Part shown: one piece after another, positions 37,512 through 47,056 of the stretch | Numbering within the stretch: position 1 is the first letter of the stretch | Layout: the number at the start of each line of letters is the position of its first letter | Source of the DNA: JAHKLT01 sp046197865 | GTDB taxonomy: Archaea > Methanobacteriota > Methanobacteria > Methanobacteriales > Methanobacteriaceae | Direction: 5' to 3' | NCBI RefSeq assembly: GCF_046197865.1 | Contig: NZ_CP166990.1 | Span: 496,001-560,000, forward strand | Length of the DNA stretch: 64,000 bases | Made by a program: the position numbers and the translations under genes | The notes under the pieces: model-generated | What the model saw: only the letters and a program-made list of their open reading frames with translations | What the model was told of the DNA's origin: nothing | Database searches by the model: none

Positions 37512-38597
37512 TTAAGTATTATCTATATGTAACTCACTAAGGTCAGTAACAACTTCAGCACTAATAAAAGAAGACACAGCATTTTCTTGAACTTTACCTT
37601 CTAATTCTAACTGCTTAGCCTCATTACCAGACTGTGGACTGTTAGCAACTTGAATAACTATTTCAGGAATCTTAATAATAGTAGAATACTTAATCTCTTG
37701 TCCACCAACATCCTCAAAAACAGCACTTTCAGCTTTAATCCAAACTTCACGAACATCATTCTCATGAGTAACAGTAGTAGCATCAGCAGAACCACCCATA
37801 AACTTATACTCTAAACCTTTAGTTAAATCAGTCCATGGTAAACTCAATTTAAAATCAGCTTCACGATCACCTATAACTTTAGTACTAGTACCAAACTCAT
37901 CATCAGAACAAGGTTGATTTTCATTATTATTATTAACAGTTAAACTGCCTTCAAGATAACAACCATACCTGTACTGTTCCATGTTTTCCTCAGTTAATGT
38001 ACCTTGGTCTGCAATATAAACACTAACATCAGCAGGTTTAATAAAAACATCTTTTGCAGGAATCATCCTACCTGAATTAGGTTGATTAAACTTAGGATAA
38101 TTAGAATTAAAACCTAATTTATAAGTCATTGCTTCTTCATTACTGAAGTTAATCTCAAATTCATTAAGTAAACAATCATCATAAATATAAGCATCATTCT
38201 CTGTTTTATAAAAACCATTATACAATGTAACAAACGGAGGGTCTTTAGGTAACAATGGATTAACAGCAAAAGTATACTTCTGTGCATCAGTTGCTCCAGC
38301 TACTGTTTCCTGAGTATAATCTCCAAGTAAACAATATAAAGCATCTTCCCAACCACATTTATAACGACATTTATCAGTAAAACTAGGTGAAGACTCAGCT
38401 TTACTCCTATAACTACTCATCTTAGTAGTAGCAGTACCAGTATGACCTTCATCATCCTCAAACTCAATCTCTTTATTAGATTCAAACTCAGTTCCCCTAA
38501 CAGTTACAAGATAAGCAGCTAAACCAGTATGGTCAGGACCTTTAATTCCCATACCCCAAGAATGCCATGACAAATTAGGTGCAATATTAGAACCCAT
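37512..38597 (-). CDS. Major tail (tube) protein
   Basis: A 361-residue beta-rich protein starting MGSNIAPNLSWHSWGMG. The layout (N-terminal strand-rich domain, EINFSNEEAMTYKLGFN, and a C-terminal part rich in short strands) and its position between connector genes and the chaperone/tape-measure genes identify a tail-tube protein. Several cysteines (CRYKCGWEDALYCLLG) occur in the first third. Expected to be among the most abundant viral proteins. Confidence 0.78.
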   Translation of the reverse strand: MGSNIAPNLSWHSWGMGIKGPDHTGLAAYLVTVRGTEFESNKEIEFEDDEGHTGTATTKMSSYRSKAESSPSFTDKCRYKCGWEDALYCLLGDYTQETVAGATDAQKYTFAVNPLLPKDPPFVTLYNGFYKTENDAYIYDDCLLNEFEINFSNEEAMTYKLGFNSNYPKFNQPNSGRMIPAKDVFIKPADVSVYIADQGTLTEENMEQYRYGCYLEGSLTVNNNNENQPCSDDEFGTSTKVIGDREADFKLSLPWTDLTKGLEYKFMGGSADATTVTHENDVREVWIKAESAVFEDVGGQEIKYSTIIKIPEIVIQVANSPQSGNEAKQLELEGKVQENAVSSFISAEVVTDLSELHIDNT

Positions 38598-38599
38598 AT

Positions 38600-38824
38600 C
38601 TATTTTTTATCTCCTTTCTTCTCATCTTTCTCAACCTTCTTAGTACCTGAATCACTTATCTGTTCCCAAACACCAGAAGCTTTTAAGCCATTAATAACTA
38701 CATCATATTTATTAGAAACATTAACAATATCTCCTTTATTAAAAACTTTATCAGTTCCAACTAAACGATAAGCAGCTAATTCAATGCTCTTAAAACCATT
38801 TTCTCCACAATATTTAAACTTCAT
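38600..38824 (-). CDS. Small basic virion-associated protein
   Basis: A 74-residue protein with an N-terminal beta-like half (FKSIELAAYRLVGTDKVFNKGDIVNV) and a Lys-rich tail (KKVEKDEKKGDKK). It is 2 bases upstream of the tail-tube gene. Possibly a head-tail joining or tail accessory protein; no family recognised. Confidence 0.6.
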   Translation of the reverse strand: MKFKYCGENGFKSIELAAYRLVGTDKVFNKGDIVNVSNKYDVVINGLKASGVWEQISDSGTKKVEKDEKKGDKK

Positions 38825-38848
38825 AATTTCTTAAAATAATCTCCTAAT

Positions 38849-39304
38849 TTACAATCTGTAATCAATCTCAAAATAAACCCTTAAAATATTACTAAATAAA
38901 CTTTTCAACTCTAATCCTTTAGGGTCTTTATTAACATAAACTAATGCACCAATACCTGAAGACTTAGTCTGTCTTAAATCAAAATTATAATCATCAAAAC
39001 TATTATTAATTCTCGCAAAATCAATAACTTTAACTAAATCCTCCTCATAATCATATAATTCATACTGTAATTGTTCTTTATTATCCGTTTTTGTATGTAA
39101 TCGTATTTCCAATTCCCCAGTATAATTTGTACAATCAGGAGAATAATCTTGCCTAACACGATCACCAACATCAAAAGACAATGCAGGAAAACGAGTATTA
39201 GCACTCATTTCAGCTTCATGTAAAAAAAAGTTAATATCTTGGAATGGTTCAGAATCAGTTACAACATTCCTTATAACATTAAGATTTCTTTCTAATACAC
39301 TCAT
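38849..39304 (-). CDS. Probable tail terminator protein
   Basis: A 151-residue alpha/beta protein: N-terminal helix, FPALSFDVGDRVRQDY, then GELEIRLHTKTDNKEQL and a late YFEIDYRL strand. This pattern and the location between connector genes and the tail tube resemble tail terminator proteins that cap the tube. The start overlaps the end of the upstream gene by 26 bases. Confidence 0.6.
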   Translation of the reverse strand: MSVLERNLNVIRNVVTDSEPFQDINFFLHEAEMSANTRFPALSFDVGDRVRQDYSPDCTNYTGELEIRLHTKTDNKEQLQYELYDYEEDLVKVIDFARINNSFDDYNFDLRQTKSSGIGALVYVNKDPKGLELKSLFSNILRVYFEIDYRL

Positions 39305-40100
39305 TCTGCCACCATGTCATTGTACTTGAATCAATCATATTCATTTTAACATCATTTTCAGTATCTAAATCATTAGTTTCTTTATATAATTGGATTGCTT
39401 CATCTACTTCAGTTAATAATCTCACACCATAAGATTTAGCATTTTTTTGGTCATCATTATGTTTATAACCTTCTAAATCCCATATTTGTAACCAACGATA
39501 ACCTGCACCAGATTTATAAGGAAGGTGAGATAACTCTTCAGGTACTTTTTTAATATTAGATTGGAGTTTTCTTAAAACATGGTCAATTCCTTTTTCAATA
39601 TTCTCTTCCAATGCTTCTAAACTATGTTTAGGTTCATGTGTCTTGAAAATAATATCCTTAACATCAAACACAATATTTTGAATATCATGTTTTAATTGAA
39701 CTGTTTGTATATTAGTTAAAACTCTTGTAGAATCAGCCATTTGATAATCTTTATCTGCTACTTTAAAAACTACTTTAACAATAGTATCAGCATTAAAAGA
39801 ATCATCATTATAAGCATCCAATACCATTACTGGAACATAACCTTCCAAATATTCTGAAAAACAAAATTGTAAATCATTTGAAGAAAAAGGAGCATCTGCA
39901 CTAAGAACAACCTCAACACTATTAATACCTTTATAATCACGATAATTAGTTTTAAACAATAAATCATCAGATATTAAATAATCAGGATTTATTTCATCAT
40001 CAGATAATTCTCTAAAATAATCTTGACAAGGATAATGTCTATCAACACGATAAACATCCAAATACATTAAAATCTGATAATACTCCTTCATCTCCAACAT
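39279..40100 (-). CDS. Head-tail connector/structural protein of unknown function
   Basis: A 273-residue protein without a recognised family, encoded between the capsid region and the tail terminator, where connector proteins usually lie. The start may be ATG 40100 or the in-frame ATG at 40091; neither has a clear ribosome site at ideal spacing. No membrane segment. Confidence 0.6.
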   Translation of the reverse strand: MLEMKEYYQILMYLDVYRVDRHYPCQDYFRELSDDEINPDYLISDDLLFKTNYRDYKGINSVEVVLSADAPFSSNDLQFCFSEYLEGYVPVMVLDAYNDDSFNADTIVKVVFKVADKDYQMADSTRVLTNIQTVQLKHDIQNIVFDVKDIIFKTHEPKHSLEALEENIEKGIDHVLRKLQSNIKKVPEELSHLPYKSGAGYRWLQIWDLEGYKHNDDQKNAKSYGVRLLTEVDEAIQLYKETNDLDTENDVKMNMIDSSTMTWWQNECIRKKS

Positions 40101-40112
40101 AACAAATTAAAA

Positions 40113-40232
40113 CTACCCTTTATCTTCTACTTCCTCTAATCTTTTATCTATATCTTCCAACATCTCTAACAAAATCTTTTGTTGGAACTTCCCATTACGA
40201 TATAAATCCCTTAATGTATATTTCAAAGCCAT
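40113..40232 (-). CDS. 39-residue helical protein
   Basis: ATG at 40232, with AGAGG 9 bases upstream, opens a frame reading MALKYTLRDLYRNGKFQQ, then a charged helix (LLEMLEDIDKRLEEVED) and KG. It fills most of the gap between the capsid gene and the next structural gene. The good ribosome site and dense packing support expression. Possibly a small capsid or connector accessory protein. Confidence 0.6.
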   Translation of the reverse strand: MALKYTLRDLYRNGKFQQKILLEMLEDIDKRLEEVEDKG

Positions 40233-40276
40233 TCTTCTAATCCTCTTATTAAAAAATTTAAAACAGTATAGAATAA

Positions 40277-41149
40277 TTAAATTCCAGTCTGTTTTAAAAT
40301 AGCCTTAGGATGCTTACAAGCAATACCCATTTCAGCAAACAACTCAATAGTAGTTTTGAAAGGATATCCTTCTTCTTGATATTTATTCACATTAATGAAA
40401 CTACCATTAACAGTAGAATACTTATCATAAGTGTTTTTGTAAATAGTTAAAGGACGAACATTCTTATCCATACCAATAAGAGTACCTTCCTCCACATCCT
40501 CAGCAACTTCTTTCATAGTCAAACCATCAACATTGTTTGGATCAAAACTACCATCAACATTATTAAACCATTTTTTAGCTTCAAAGAAATTTTCCTTATT
40601 CAAAAATAAATCTGTTAATCTGTAATTGTAACCTTCTACACGGAAGTTTTTCTCCATTTCAACAAGATCATCATTAATCTTGTTAGAAACATCCCAAGTA
40701 TCAGTAATAGTTGCAGGGTCTGCAGCAGCAAAAGTAACCATATTATTAAGAATATCATTATTAATTTTATAACTCAATCCCCATGCTGCTCTTTCATATG
40801 CTCTAATAACTTCATCTATAAAACCATTTTCTCTTAATTTCTGTTCAGAGAACTGTAATTTATAACCAAATTGGTAAGTATCTCCTAACTCTTTACCAAT
40901 ACTAGAAACCTCAATATTAGATAACTCACCAAGCTCAGACATTACAACAGGCTCAGACATTACACCTTTCTTAATATCATCAGCAGCAGTTGTTTCATCT
41001 TTATAATACATGAAAGAACTTGAACCACCTAAATCTACAATAGGGAATAAATCCTTAAAATATAAATCAGGGTTCATTTTCTTTATAACAAAGTTTTCAA
41101 TAAACTCTTTTCTTAATGCCCTTTCAGGACTTAATGTTAAAATACTCAT
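40277..41149 (-). CDS. Major capsid protein (HK97 fold)
   Basis: A 290-residue protein, about the usual size without a cleaved delta domain. N-terminal region MSILTLSPERALRKEFIENF, an E-loop-like stretch (SSSFMYYKDETTAADD), and a central long-helix region (GLSYKINNDILNNMV) agree with HK97-fold capsid proteins. It follows the decoration and protease/scaffold genes, as expected. Confidence 0.82.
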   Translation of the reverse strand: MSILTLSPERALRKEFIENFVIKKMNPDLYFKDLFPIVDLGGSSSFMYYKDETTAADDIKKGVMSEPVVMSELGELSNIEVSSIGKELGDTYQFGYKLQFSEQKLRENGFIDEVIRAYERAAWGLSYKINNDILNNMVTFAAADPATITDTWDVSNKINDDLVEMEKNFRVEGYNYRLTDLFLNKENFFEAKKWFNNVDGSFDPNNVDGLTMKEVAEDVEEGTLIGMDKNVRPLTIYKNTYDKYSTVNGSFINVNKYQEEGYPFKTTIELFAEMGIACKHPKAILKQTGI

Positions 41150-41183
41150 AACTAAATAATCTTCTTATCTCTTGCTCCTATAA

Positions 41184-41684
41184 TTAAATTCCATTAAAAC
41201 CAGTTAAAACCATGATTTTTTTACCAGTATTAGCAGCAGCACCTTCTAAAGCAACATTAGTTGTAGTTCCAGTTGCTTTTTTAAACAAATTATCTCCTGC
41301 ATAAGCAATACTATCACCAGCTTTAATAACTGCATTAGTATCTTGTAACTTTAATGCAGGTGCAAAAACACCAAACAATCTAACAGTAGCAATTCTCATC
41401 TGATAATCACCCGCATCAGTAGATTCAATTGGTCTTGTACCTTCAAATCTTGGTTCATCTATAATTCTACCATAAACAGTATCAGAAGCACCTGCTTTTT
41501 TAACAGTAAATTCTTCTTCTGTATTATCGATAGTTACATAATCGCCTTTTTTAATTTCATCTCCAATAATCCAAATATTATCTTTACCGAATGATTGAAT
41601 TGCTTCTCTTACTTCAATATCACCCTCTTTAACTTGAACAGGTAAATCTGCACTAAAAGGGTCATAATCTCTATATTTTACCAT
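41184..41684 (-). CDS. Capsid decoration protein
   Basis: A 166-residue beta-rich protein between the protease/scaffold and capsid genes. GDEIKKGDYVTID, YGRIIDEPRFEG and VIKAGDSIAYAGDNL-type segments are those of small head-decoration proteins (DUF2190/gpD-like). No signal peptide. Function inferred from fold-like pattern and position. Confidence 0.65.
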   Translation of the reverse strand: MVKYRDYDPFSADLPVQVKEGDIEVREAIQSFGKDNIWIIGDEIKKGDYVTIDNTEEEFTVKKAGASDTVYGRIIDEPRFEGTRPIESTDAGDYQMRIATVRLFGVFAPALKLQDTNAVIKAGDSIAYAGDNLFKKATGTTTNVALEGAAANTGKKIMVLTGFNGI

Positions 41685-41719
41685 AACTTTTTTAAAATTC
41701 CTCTAATTATATTCTTTTT

Positions 41720-42556
41720 TTATTTTAATCCAATAGCTGCTAAATCTTTTTCAAATTCTTCCTGTGAATAAACATCATCAGCAGGAGGTAAATCATTACC
41801 ATCATCAACATTAGGATTACCAGTTGATGGTGTACCCCTGCCAGGATTATCTAAAATTTTAGCTTTATCTAATTTAACTAAGGTTGCATAATCTAAATCT
41901 TTAAAATCTTCTTTAATTTTATCATTTCCTTCAGAAATCTTATTTAATAACTCTTCTCTCTTATTAACCTCAATTTCATCATAAGCAGCAGCCTTAGCTT
42001 TTAATTGTTCTATTTCATCAGAACCATTAGATAACTCTTCCACCTTAGATTTATACTCAGAAATAAAATCTTCTTTTTCAGAAATCATCTTATCTTTTTG
42101 CTTAATCTGTGTTTGAAGACTACCAATAGTCCTTTCTAATTCCTCTTGCTTTTTAACCAAAGCATCAATTGTTTCTTTACTCACTTCTTCAACCTCTTCT
42201 TCTTTAATACTATTAAATAATAACTTGTTTCTCGGAGAATCAACTAAACCCACATTAATTATCTCAATATCCCAAGGGTACAAATAATCTCCTTTATCAA
42301 TTAACTCATTAACATTAAAAATAGGGCTTAAACCTAAACCTTTAATATCCACATTACTTGAAACATCAGCAGACAACACACCATCATTATAAGTAAAATT
42401 ACTCATATTACCAATAATCTCATCACTATGCCCATTAGTAATATCAACAGTACTAGTTTTACTAGCTAATTCTTTCAGATGTTGTTCTGTGTATTTAACT
42501 GGTTTATCTAACTTCTCTGAATAATCCATTAAACCAGTTTCCCATAATTCTACCAT
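41720..42556 (-). CDS. Prohead protease-scaffold fusion
   Basis: A 278-residue protein. The N-terminal 110 residues include ITNGHSDEIIGN (candidate catalytic His), GLGLSP (candidate Ser) and WDIEIINVGLVDSPRNK, like phage prohead serine proteases. Residues about 120-215 are a long coiled coil (scaffold) and the C-terminal tail is acidic with a Gly/Pro link. The stop codon overlaps the upstream gene's first base region, so the head genes are coupled. Catalytic assignment is tentative. Confidence 0.65.
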   Translation of the reverse strand: MVELWETGLMDYSEKLDKPVKYTEQHLKELASKTSTVDITNGHSDEIIGNMSNFTYNDGVLSADVSSNVDIKGLGLSPIFNVNELIDKGDYLYPWDIEIINVGLVDSPRNKLLFNSIKEEEVEEVSKETIDALVKKQEELERTIGSLQTQIKQKDKMISEKEDFISEYKSKVEELSNGSDEIEQLKAKAAAYDEIEVNKREELLNKISEGNDKIKEDFKDLDYATLVKLDKAKILDNPGRGTPSTGNPNVDDGNDLPPADDVYSQEEFEKDLAAIGLK

Positions 42557-43299
42557 TATCTCATCACCTCTTTATATCTATCACTAAAATCACCATTAAC
42601 TGGAACAAGGCTGCAACGACCATGAGGATGGTCTAATGGAAACTTATCAATAGTCATAGGTTCTGATTTACTCATATCAATACACCAACGACAAGTTCGC
42701 ATATCCATAACAGCATCCCAATAATAAAGCTCATCATCACCATAAACAAACTTCAAAACCTCACGATGACTCTTTTCCTTAGCATTCATAATATTAAAAG
42801 CCACAAGATTATTAATTTTAGTAATAGCTTGTTTAAATGAACCATTAATATTAAAACTATCCATAAAATTACTCATATTCTTAACATAGTGCATAGCTTT
42901 AACAGTAATATCATTGTTTAAAGTTATAAGTGCTGCAATCAAAGATTCTTCAATTAATTCTTTATCATCACTTGAATCATAACTTAAAACATCATAAGGA
43001 ATACCATACTCATCTAACTCATAACGGAAATCATTAAGAATATAATTATCAATTTGGTCTTCTGTTAAACCTACCAATTCCATAATCAATTTATCAACAG
43101 CTTCTTGGAATTCATTTAATATTTGACTAGGAGACGATACATTATACTCTTCATATAATTGATATAGATACATTAAAAACACACTAACTGCTTCTTCCTC
43201 ATCAGATGTTAAACCACCTTTTGGATTAAAATCCTCCAATGTTAATAAAGGAGCAATTTCATATATCTCATCTATATCAACCATAACTTCAGTCTTCAC
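42556..43299 (-). CDS. Minor head protein (phage Mu F / SPP1 gp7-like)
   Basis: A 247-residue protein. The diagnostic C-terminal motif is present: MRTCRWCIDMSKSEP followed by FPLDHPHGRCSLVPV, the CxxC...HPxGRC zinc-like signature of Mu F-like minor capsid proteins. It overlaps the portal gene end by 11 bases. Such proteins enter the head in few copies and aid DNA packaging or ejection. Confidence 0.85.
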   Translation of the reverse strand: MKTEVMVDIDEIYEIAPLLTLEDFNPKGGLTSDEEEAVSVFLMYLYQLYEEYNVSSPSQILNEFQEAVDKLIMELVGLTEDQIDNYILNDFRYELDEYGIPYDVLSYDSSDDKELIEESLIAALITLNNDITVKAMHYVKNMSNFMDSFNINGSFKQAITKINNLVAFNIMNAKEKSHREVLKFVYGDDELYYWDAVMDMRTCRWCIDMSKSEPMTIDKFPLDHPHGRCSLVPVNGDFSDRYKEVMR

Positions 43300-44524
43300 C
43301 TTCGTCTAAATCATCTTTTTCAGTTGTTTCCAAATTGGAAATAGTTAAATCATCTTCTTTTGCTTCAAGATAATTAGTATCTAAATCAATATCTTCAGGA
43401 TTAAAATCAATCCAAACAGAACCTGCTTTAAAACCATTTAATTCAAGTTCTTTATCAATTAAATCTCGTTCCAACCATTTCTTTAAGAATTCTTGTGCAT
43501 ACTCAATAAACAAAACATGACCAGTACGAGTATCAGTTAATTGAACCTGAGCAGTACTACGATTACTAGACTCACTACTATACAAAGATTCAGGAGTAAT
43601 TAAACCCTCATAAATAGCTGACTTCATACTCTTAACATAACTAGGAATATCAGGAACAAGATGAGTACCAATCATCTCACTTTTAACACCATAAGGAAAA
43701 ACTATAACTCCTTTCTGATGATAATCAGAAGCTTTACTAGTAACCATCTCTTTAGTTTTTTCATCAAACTTCTCACGACGATTCTCATTACCTACAGTAA
43801 CAACCATAGTATTAGCTGCCTTAAAAATAATACTAGGCATTTGCTCATACAAATTATTAACAAAGAAAGCAAGGTCAATCACATTCTTAACAATACTTCG
43901 ACCTTCACCATCAATTTCAATAAGTACAGGATTAGTAACTTGATCAACTCCAAAAGCTATTGTTTTTTCTTCAAGATTCTCCTTAATATCAGAATACTGA
44001 GCAGTTTTCCAATCGGTTTTATCAGTATTCACCCATGTTTTCTGAAGATAACCTTCTACATCACCATAATCATCATAAATCTTTTTAATCAAGTATTTTT
44101 CACCATCAAAAGCTAAACACCTAAGTCTTACATGATTATCCTTATACACATACTCATAAAAAGGCTCACCATCAACAAGATTCTTCCATATACATTCCCA
44201 AGCAGTTTTTTTCAATTCCCATACTTTATCCTGCTCAAGAATATGTTCTTTAGCCTTTTCAGCACCTTCTTCACACTTAATAGTGAAACTAGATAAAATC
44301 TTAATAATAAGATTATTCAAAATACCTGCAACAGTAGGAAAACCAGCAGCTTTACGACAATTCTTAATACTTGGCTTAATATGTTCAGGAGCTAAATTAA
44401 TCCAATCTTCACCATAATCTCTTTGACAAGTAGAAATACTATCTTTACCTATTTCCTTAACAGCATTAGGTTCAGCATTAACCAACCTTGTATTCAAACT
44501 CCTAACTCTCTTAACCAAACTCAT
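43289..44524 (-). CDS. Portal protein
   Basis: A 411-residue portal (SPP1 gp6-like/DUF935-like type). Between TerL and the Mu F-like gene, the standard order. AGFPTVAGILNNLIIKIL (N-terminal), DGEPFYEYVYKDN and VNPV/GVDQVTNPVLIE segments fit; the C-terminal tail is acidic. Forms the DNA channel at one capsid vertex. Confidence 0.8.
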   Translation of the reverse strand: MSLVKRVRSLNTRLVNAEPNAVKEIGKDSISTCQRDYGEDWINLAPEHIKPSIKNCRKAAGFPTVAGILNNLIIKILSSFTIKCEEGAEKAKEHILEQDKVWELKKTAWECIWKNLVDGEPFYEYVYKDNHVRLRCLAFDGEKYLIKKIYDDYGDVEGYLQKTWVNTDKTDWKTAQYSDIKENLEEKTIAFGVDQVTNPVLIEIDGEGRSIVKNVIDLAFFVNNLYEQMPSIIFKAANTMVVTVGNENRREKFDEKTKEMVTSKASDYHQKGVIVFPYGVKSEMIGTHLVPDIPSYVKSMKSAIYEGLITPESLYSSESSNRSTAQVQLTDTRTGHVLFIEYAQEFLKKWLERDLIDKELELNGFKAGSVWIDFNPEDIDLDTNYLEAKEDDLTISNLETTEKDDLDEGED

Positions 44525-44531
44525 AACAAAC

Positions 44532-45746
44532 TTAATAAATTCCTATATCACTACTATCAAAATAATCACTACTACCATAAGGACTCAAAGCACCACGAAC
44601 ACCATAAACAGTATAACCTAAAGCATCCATCGCATGATCATTTAACTTCAAAGGTTTATCTAAAATATTACCATCACGGTCAGTCATCCACTTATAATTT
44701 CCTATCTCTTTAATAGTAGAAACACAAATATTACTTATATGAATAACAGTCTGTTTAACTGACTGTATTTTAGCTTCAACATTCTTAACTCCACCAACAA
44801 TATCAAAACCTGCACGATTAAACTCTTCAATATCATCAGGGTTAGCACTATCAGCATAAACCATATCTAAATTAGTTGGACTTAATTCATGCTTAGCTAA
44901 TAAACTTTTAACTTTATCAATAAAATCAGGAGTAGTTAAACCTGATTCATAAACCTCATCAACTATATAACATTCATCATCAAACCAGCCACATAATAAG
45001 AAAACACTTGGAGCATTAAAACCAAAATCAATACCACCAGTATAAAACCTGAAATTATCTCTTGTTTTAGTATCCCAATTCTCATAAATAGTATTAGTTA
45101 ATTTACCCCACTTACCAGCAGAATACTTTAACCATAACTCTTTATCAATAATCTCAAGTTTATCATAATACTTTCTTCTTTTCTCAGGTAACTTAGGATT
45201 TTGCCTATAATGAAAATGAATATGTTTAGTATCTTCTAATTCTTGTTTATAAAAATACTGATAAAGCCAATGATCAGTTCCTTCAGGCTGAACCACAAGT
45301 AACATTTGTCCATAATATTCTTGACTAACAGTATTACGAATACGAAGAGTTAATTCAACATAAACCTCTTTACTGATTTCTTCTGCTTGTTCAACATAAA
45401 TAAAATCTAAGTTTAAAGACCTAACTTTTCTTAAATCATCAAGACTTGAAAAAGTAATAGAACTACCATTACTAAAAGTCATTACTCCATCAGTCTTATT
45501 CTCTTGGAACTCAACATCATGTTTCCATAATAACTCCCTAATCTCTTTCCAAGCAGTTTTCTTCAAAGAAGGTAATGTTTGACGGAAAACACCAATTCTT
45601 GCACCAGCATAATTTAAAGCATATAAAATAGTTTTAGTACAAGCAAAAATAGTTTTACCACTACCAGCACTCCCTTCAATCATCAATTCAGGAGTTTCGT
45701 CATAAATATGCTCAGCTTGTTTATCTGTAAGAATCCAATCTGTCAT
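44532..45746 (-). CDS. terL: Terminase large subunit
   Basis: DNA-packaging motor, 404 residues. ATPase: Walker A GSAGSGKT at residues 25-32 (K31), Walker B LDFIYVEQAEE at 113-123. The C-terminal nuclease has GGIDFGFN and VYADSANPD as acidic metal sites and a late LNDHAMDALGY aspartate. Length and motifs are intact. An incomplete paralog with a changed Walker A occurs at 59990-60676. Confidence 0.95.
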   Translation of the reverse strand: MTDWILTDKQAEHIYDETPELMIEGSAGSGKTIFACTKTILYALNYAGARIGVFRQTLPSLKKTAWKEIRELLWKHDVEFQENKTDGVMTFSNGSSITFSSLDDLRKVRSLNLDFIYVEQAEEISKEVYVELTLRIRNTVSQEYYGQMLLVVQPEGTDHWLYQYFYKQELEDTKHIHFHYRQNPKLPEKRRKYYDKLEIIDKELWLKYSAGKWGKLTNTIYENWDTKTRDNFRFYTGGIDFGFNAPSVFLLCGWFDDECYIVDEVYESGLTTPDFIDKVKSLLAKHELSPTNLDMVYADSANPDDIEEFNRAGFDIVGGVKNVEAKIQSVKQTVIHISNICVSTIKEIGNYKWMTDRDGNILDKPLKLNDHAMDALGYTVYGVRGALSPYGSSDYFDSSDIGIY

Positions 45747-45752
45747 TACAAA

Positions 45753-46355
45753 TTATTCTTGTTTAATTTCCCTTGCTTCAACTTCATACTCAGTTTTCTT
45801 AGACAATTCCTTGTCCTTTTTAACATCACTAAAAGATTTAATAACAATTTCTTGCTTAGTTTCCTTCTCAACCTTAGTCTTATTTTCTTGTTTACCAAAC
45901 ACTTCAGGATAAACCTTAGATAACAACCATTGACTTGCTCCAATATTACCTGATTCAGCAGCTTCATTTAAACAATCAATATGTTTCTCAATAGCTTGAG
46001 CTTTTAATTCCTCAACTTCTAAATAAAATGTAACATAAGGTTCAATACCTTCTTCTCCTCTATGCATCCATTCTTTAAAAGTTTTGATATGTATACCTGC
46101 TGCTTGACAAGCAACGGCTGGAGGATTACCATTTTTTAAACTTTTAATTAATCTTTTTTTAACATCAGTTTTAAGTTTTAAAGGATTACCAACTTTATAA
46201 TCTCCATAAATATCCTTCACAGGTTTATTAGAGGACTTACGAACAGGAACATTTGAATCAACCGATTCTTCCTTTTCAACTATTGGTTCAGAAATTGTAT
46301 CATGACTACCGTTCTTATAATCATCATACAATTCCTCAACACCTTTATCACTCAT
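45753..46355 (-). CDS. terS: Terminase small subunit
   Basis: A 200-residue DNA-recognition subunit of the packaging enzyme. A central helix-turn-helix-like segment (GNPPAVACQAAGIHIKTFKEWMHRG) matches phage small terminases; the N-terminal region is charged and probably disordered and the C terminus is coiled. The stop is 6 bases before terL. Confidence 0.82.
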   Translation of the reverse strand: MSDKGVEELYDDYKNGSHDTISEPIVEKEESVDSNVPVRKSSNKPVKDIYGDYKVGNPLKLKTDVKKRLIKSLKNGNPPAVACQAAGIHIKTFKEWMHRGEEGIEPYVTFYLEVEELKAQAIEKHIDCLNEAAESGNIGASQWLLSKVYPEVFGKQENKTKVEKETKQEIVIKSFSDVKKDKELSKKTEYEVEAREIKQE

Positions 46356-46366
46356 AATAATAATCC

Positions 46367-46708
46367 TTATACAAATTTAAGTACAATATCAAAACCAACC
46401 AAAGCAAAAGCCACTAAAGTTGCTATTCTCCAATTTTTCTCATCTTTAATAGCATCATCAACTTTCTTATCAATTTTACTAATCTTTTCATTAGTTTCTT
46501 TCATAAATTTCTGATTAGCTCTTATATGACCTTCTCGCCATATTGTGTCTTTTTCATTATAAGATTCTAAAACAGCAAGTCTGTGGAGTTTATCTTTATC
46601 ATTATTTTTGATATGTGAGATATCTTTTTTGGTTTCTGTAACATCTTCTCTTATTCCTACTAAAAGACCTTTAATTTCTGCTAGTTCTACTTCTGATGAC
46701 ATTGACAA
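46367..46708 (-). CDS. Coiled-coil protein with C-terminal membrane helix (XhlA-like)
   Basis: A 113-residue protein: N-terminal coiled coil, then one membrane helix (WRIATLVAFALVGFDIVLKFV). The layout resembles the XhlA/holin-accessory group. It lies in the late operon beside another small membrane protein, so the pair may form the lysis membrane function that lets the pseudomurein lysin reach the wall. Inference from topology only. Confidence 0.6.
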   Translation of the reverse strand: MSMSSEVELAEIKGLLVGIREDVTETKKDISHIKNNDKDKLHRLAVLESYNEKDTIWREGHIRANQKFMKETNEKISKIDKKVDDAIKDEKNWRIATLVAFALVGFDIVLKFV

Positions 46709-46712
46709 TTAC

Positions 46713-47000
46713 TCATGCTCCATCAAGACCATCATCAACTACAACAACATCATCTAAAGCACTAATATCTACATCATTATTACTTTTATCATCAACATCA
46801 TTCTTCTCAATAAAAGTATTACCATAACGAGCATCAACCACAGCCTCAACAACACCAGCTAAAGCAAATAAAAAACCAACTAAACTATCACCAGTTAAAA
46901 CAAAACCAGCACCACCAAAACCACCAATAACAGCAACAAATTTAACTATTGTTGAAACATTACCAATAAACTCATCACTCAATAAATCACGAACACTCAT
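46713..47000 (-). CDS. Small membrane protein, holin candidate
   Basis: A 95-residue protein with two hydrophobic helices (about residues 18-55) and a strongly acidic C-terminal tail (DVDISALDDVVVVDD). First gene of the late operon; a TATA-like GTATAAAGATATAG lies 43-56 bases upstream of its start on the same strand. Holin-like by topology and by its neighbour. Confidence 0.6.
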   Translation of the reverse strand: MSVRDLLSDEFIGNVSTIVKFVAVIGGFGGAGFVLTGDSLVGFLFALAGVVEAVVDARYGNTFIEKNDVDDKSNNDVDISALDDVVVVDDGLDGA

Positions 47001-47042
47001 AAAAAACTAAACCAAAATCTTTTTAAAATATTTTAAACTACA

Positions 47043-47056
47043 CTATATCTTTATAC
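47043..47056 (-). promoter_or_regulatory. Probable late-operon TATA box
   Basis: GTATAAAGATATAG on the - strand, 43-56 bases upstream of the first late gene's start. The purine-rich segment upstream could serve as BRE. It would drive the 28-kb late operon; no other long gap interrupts that operon. Confidence 0.4.
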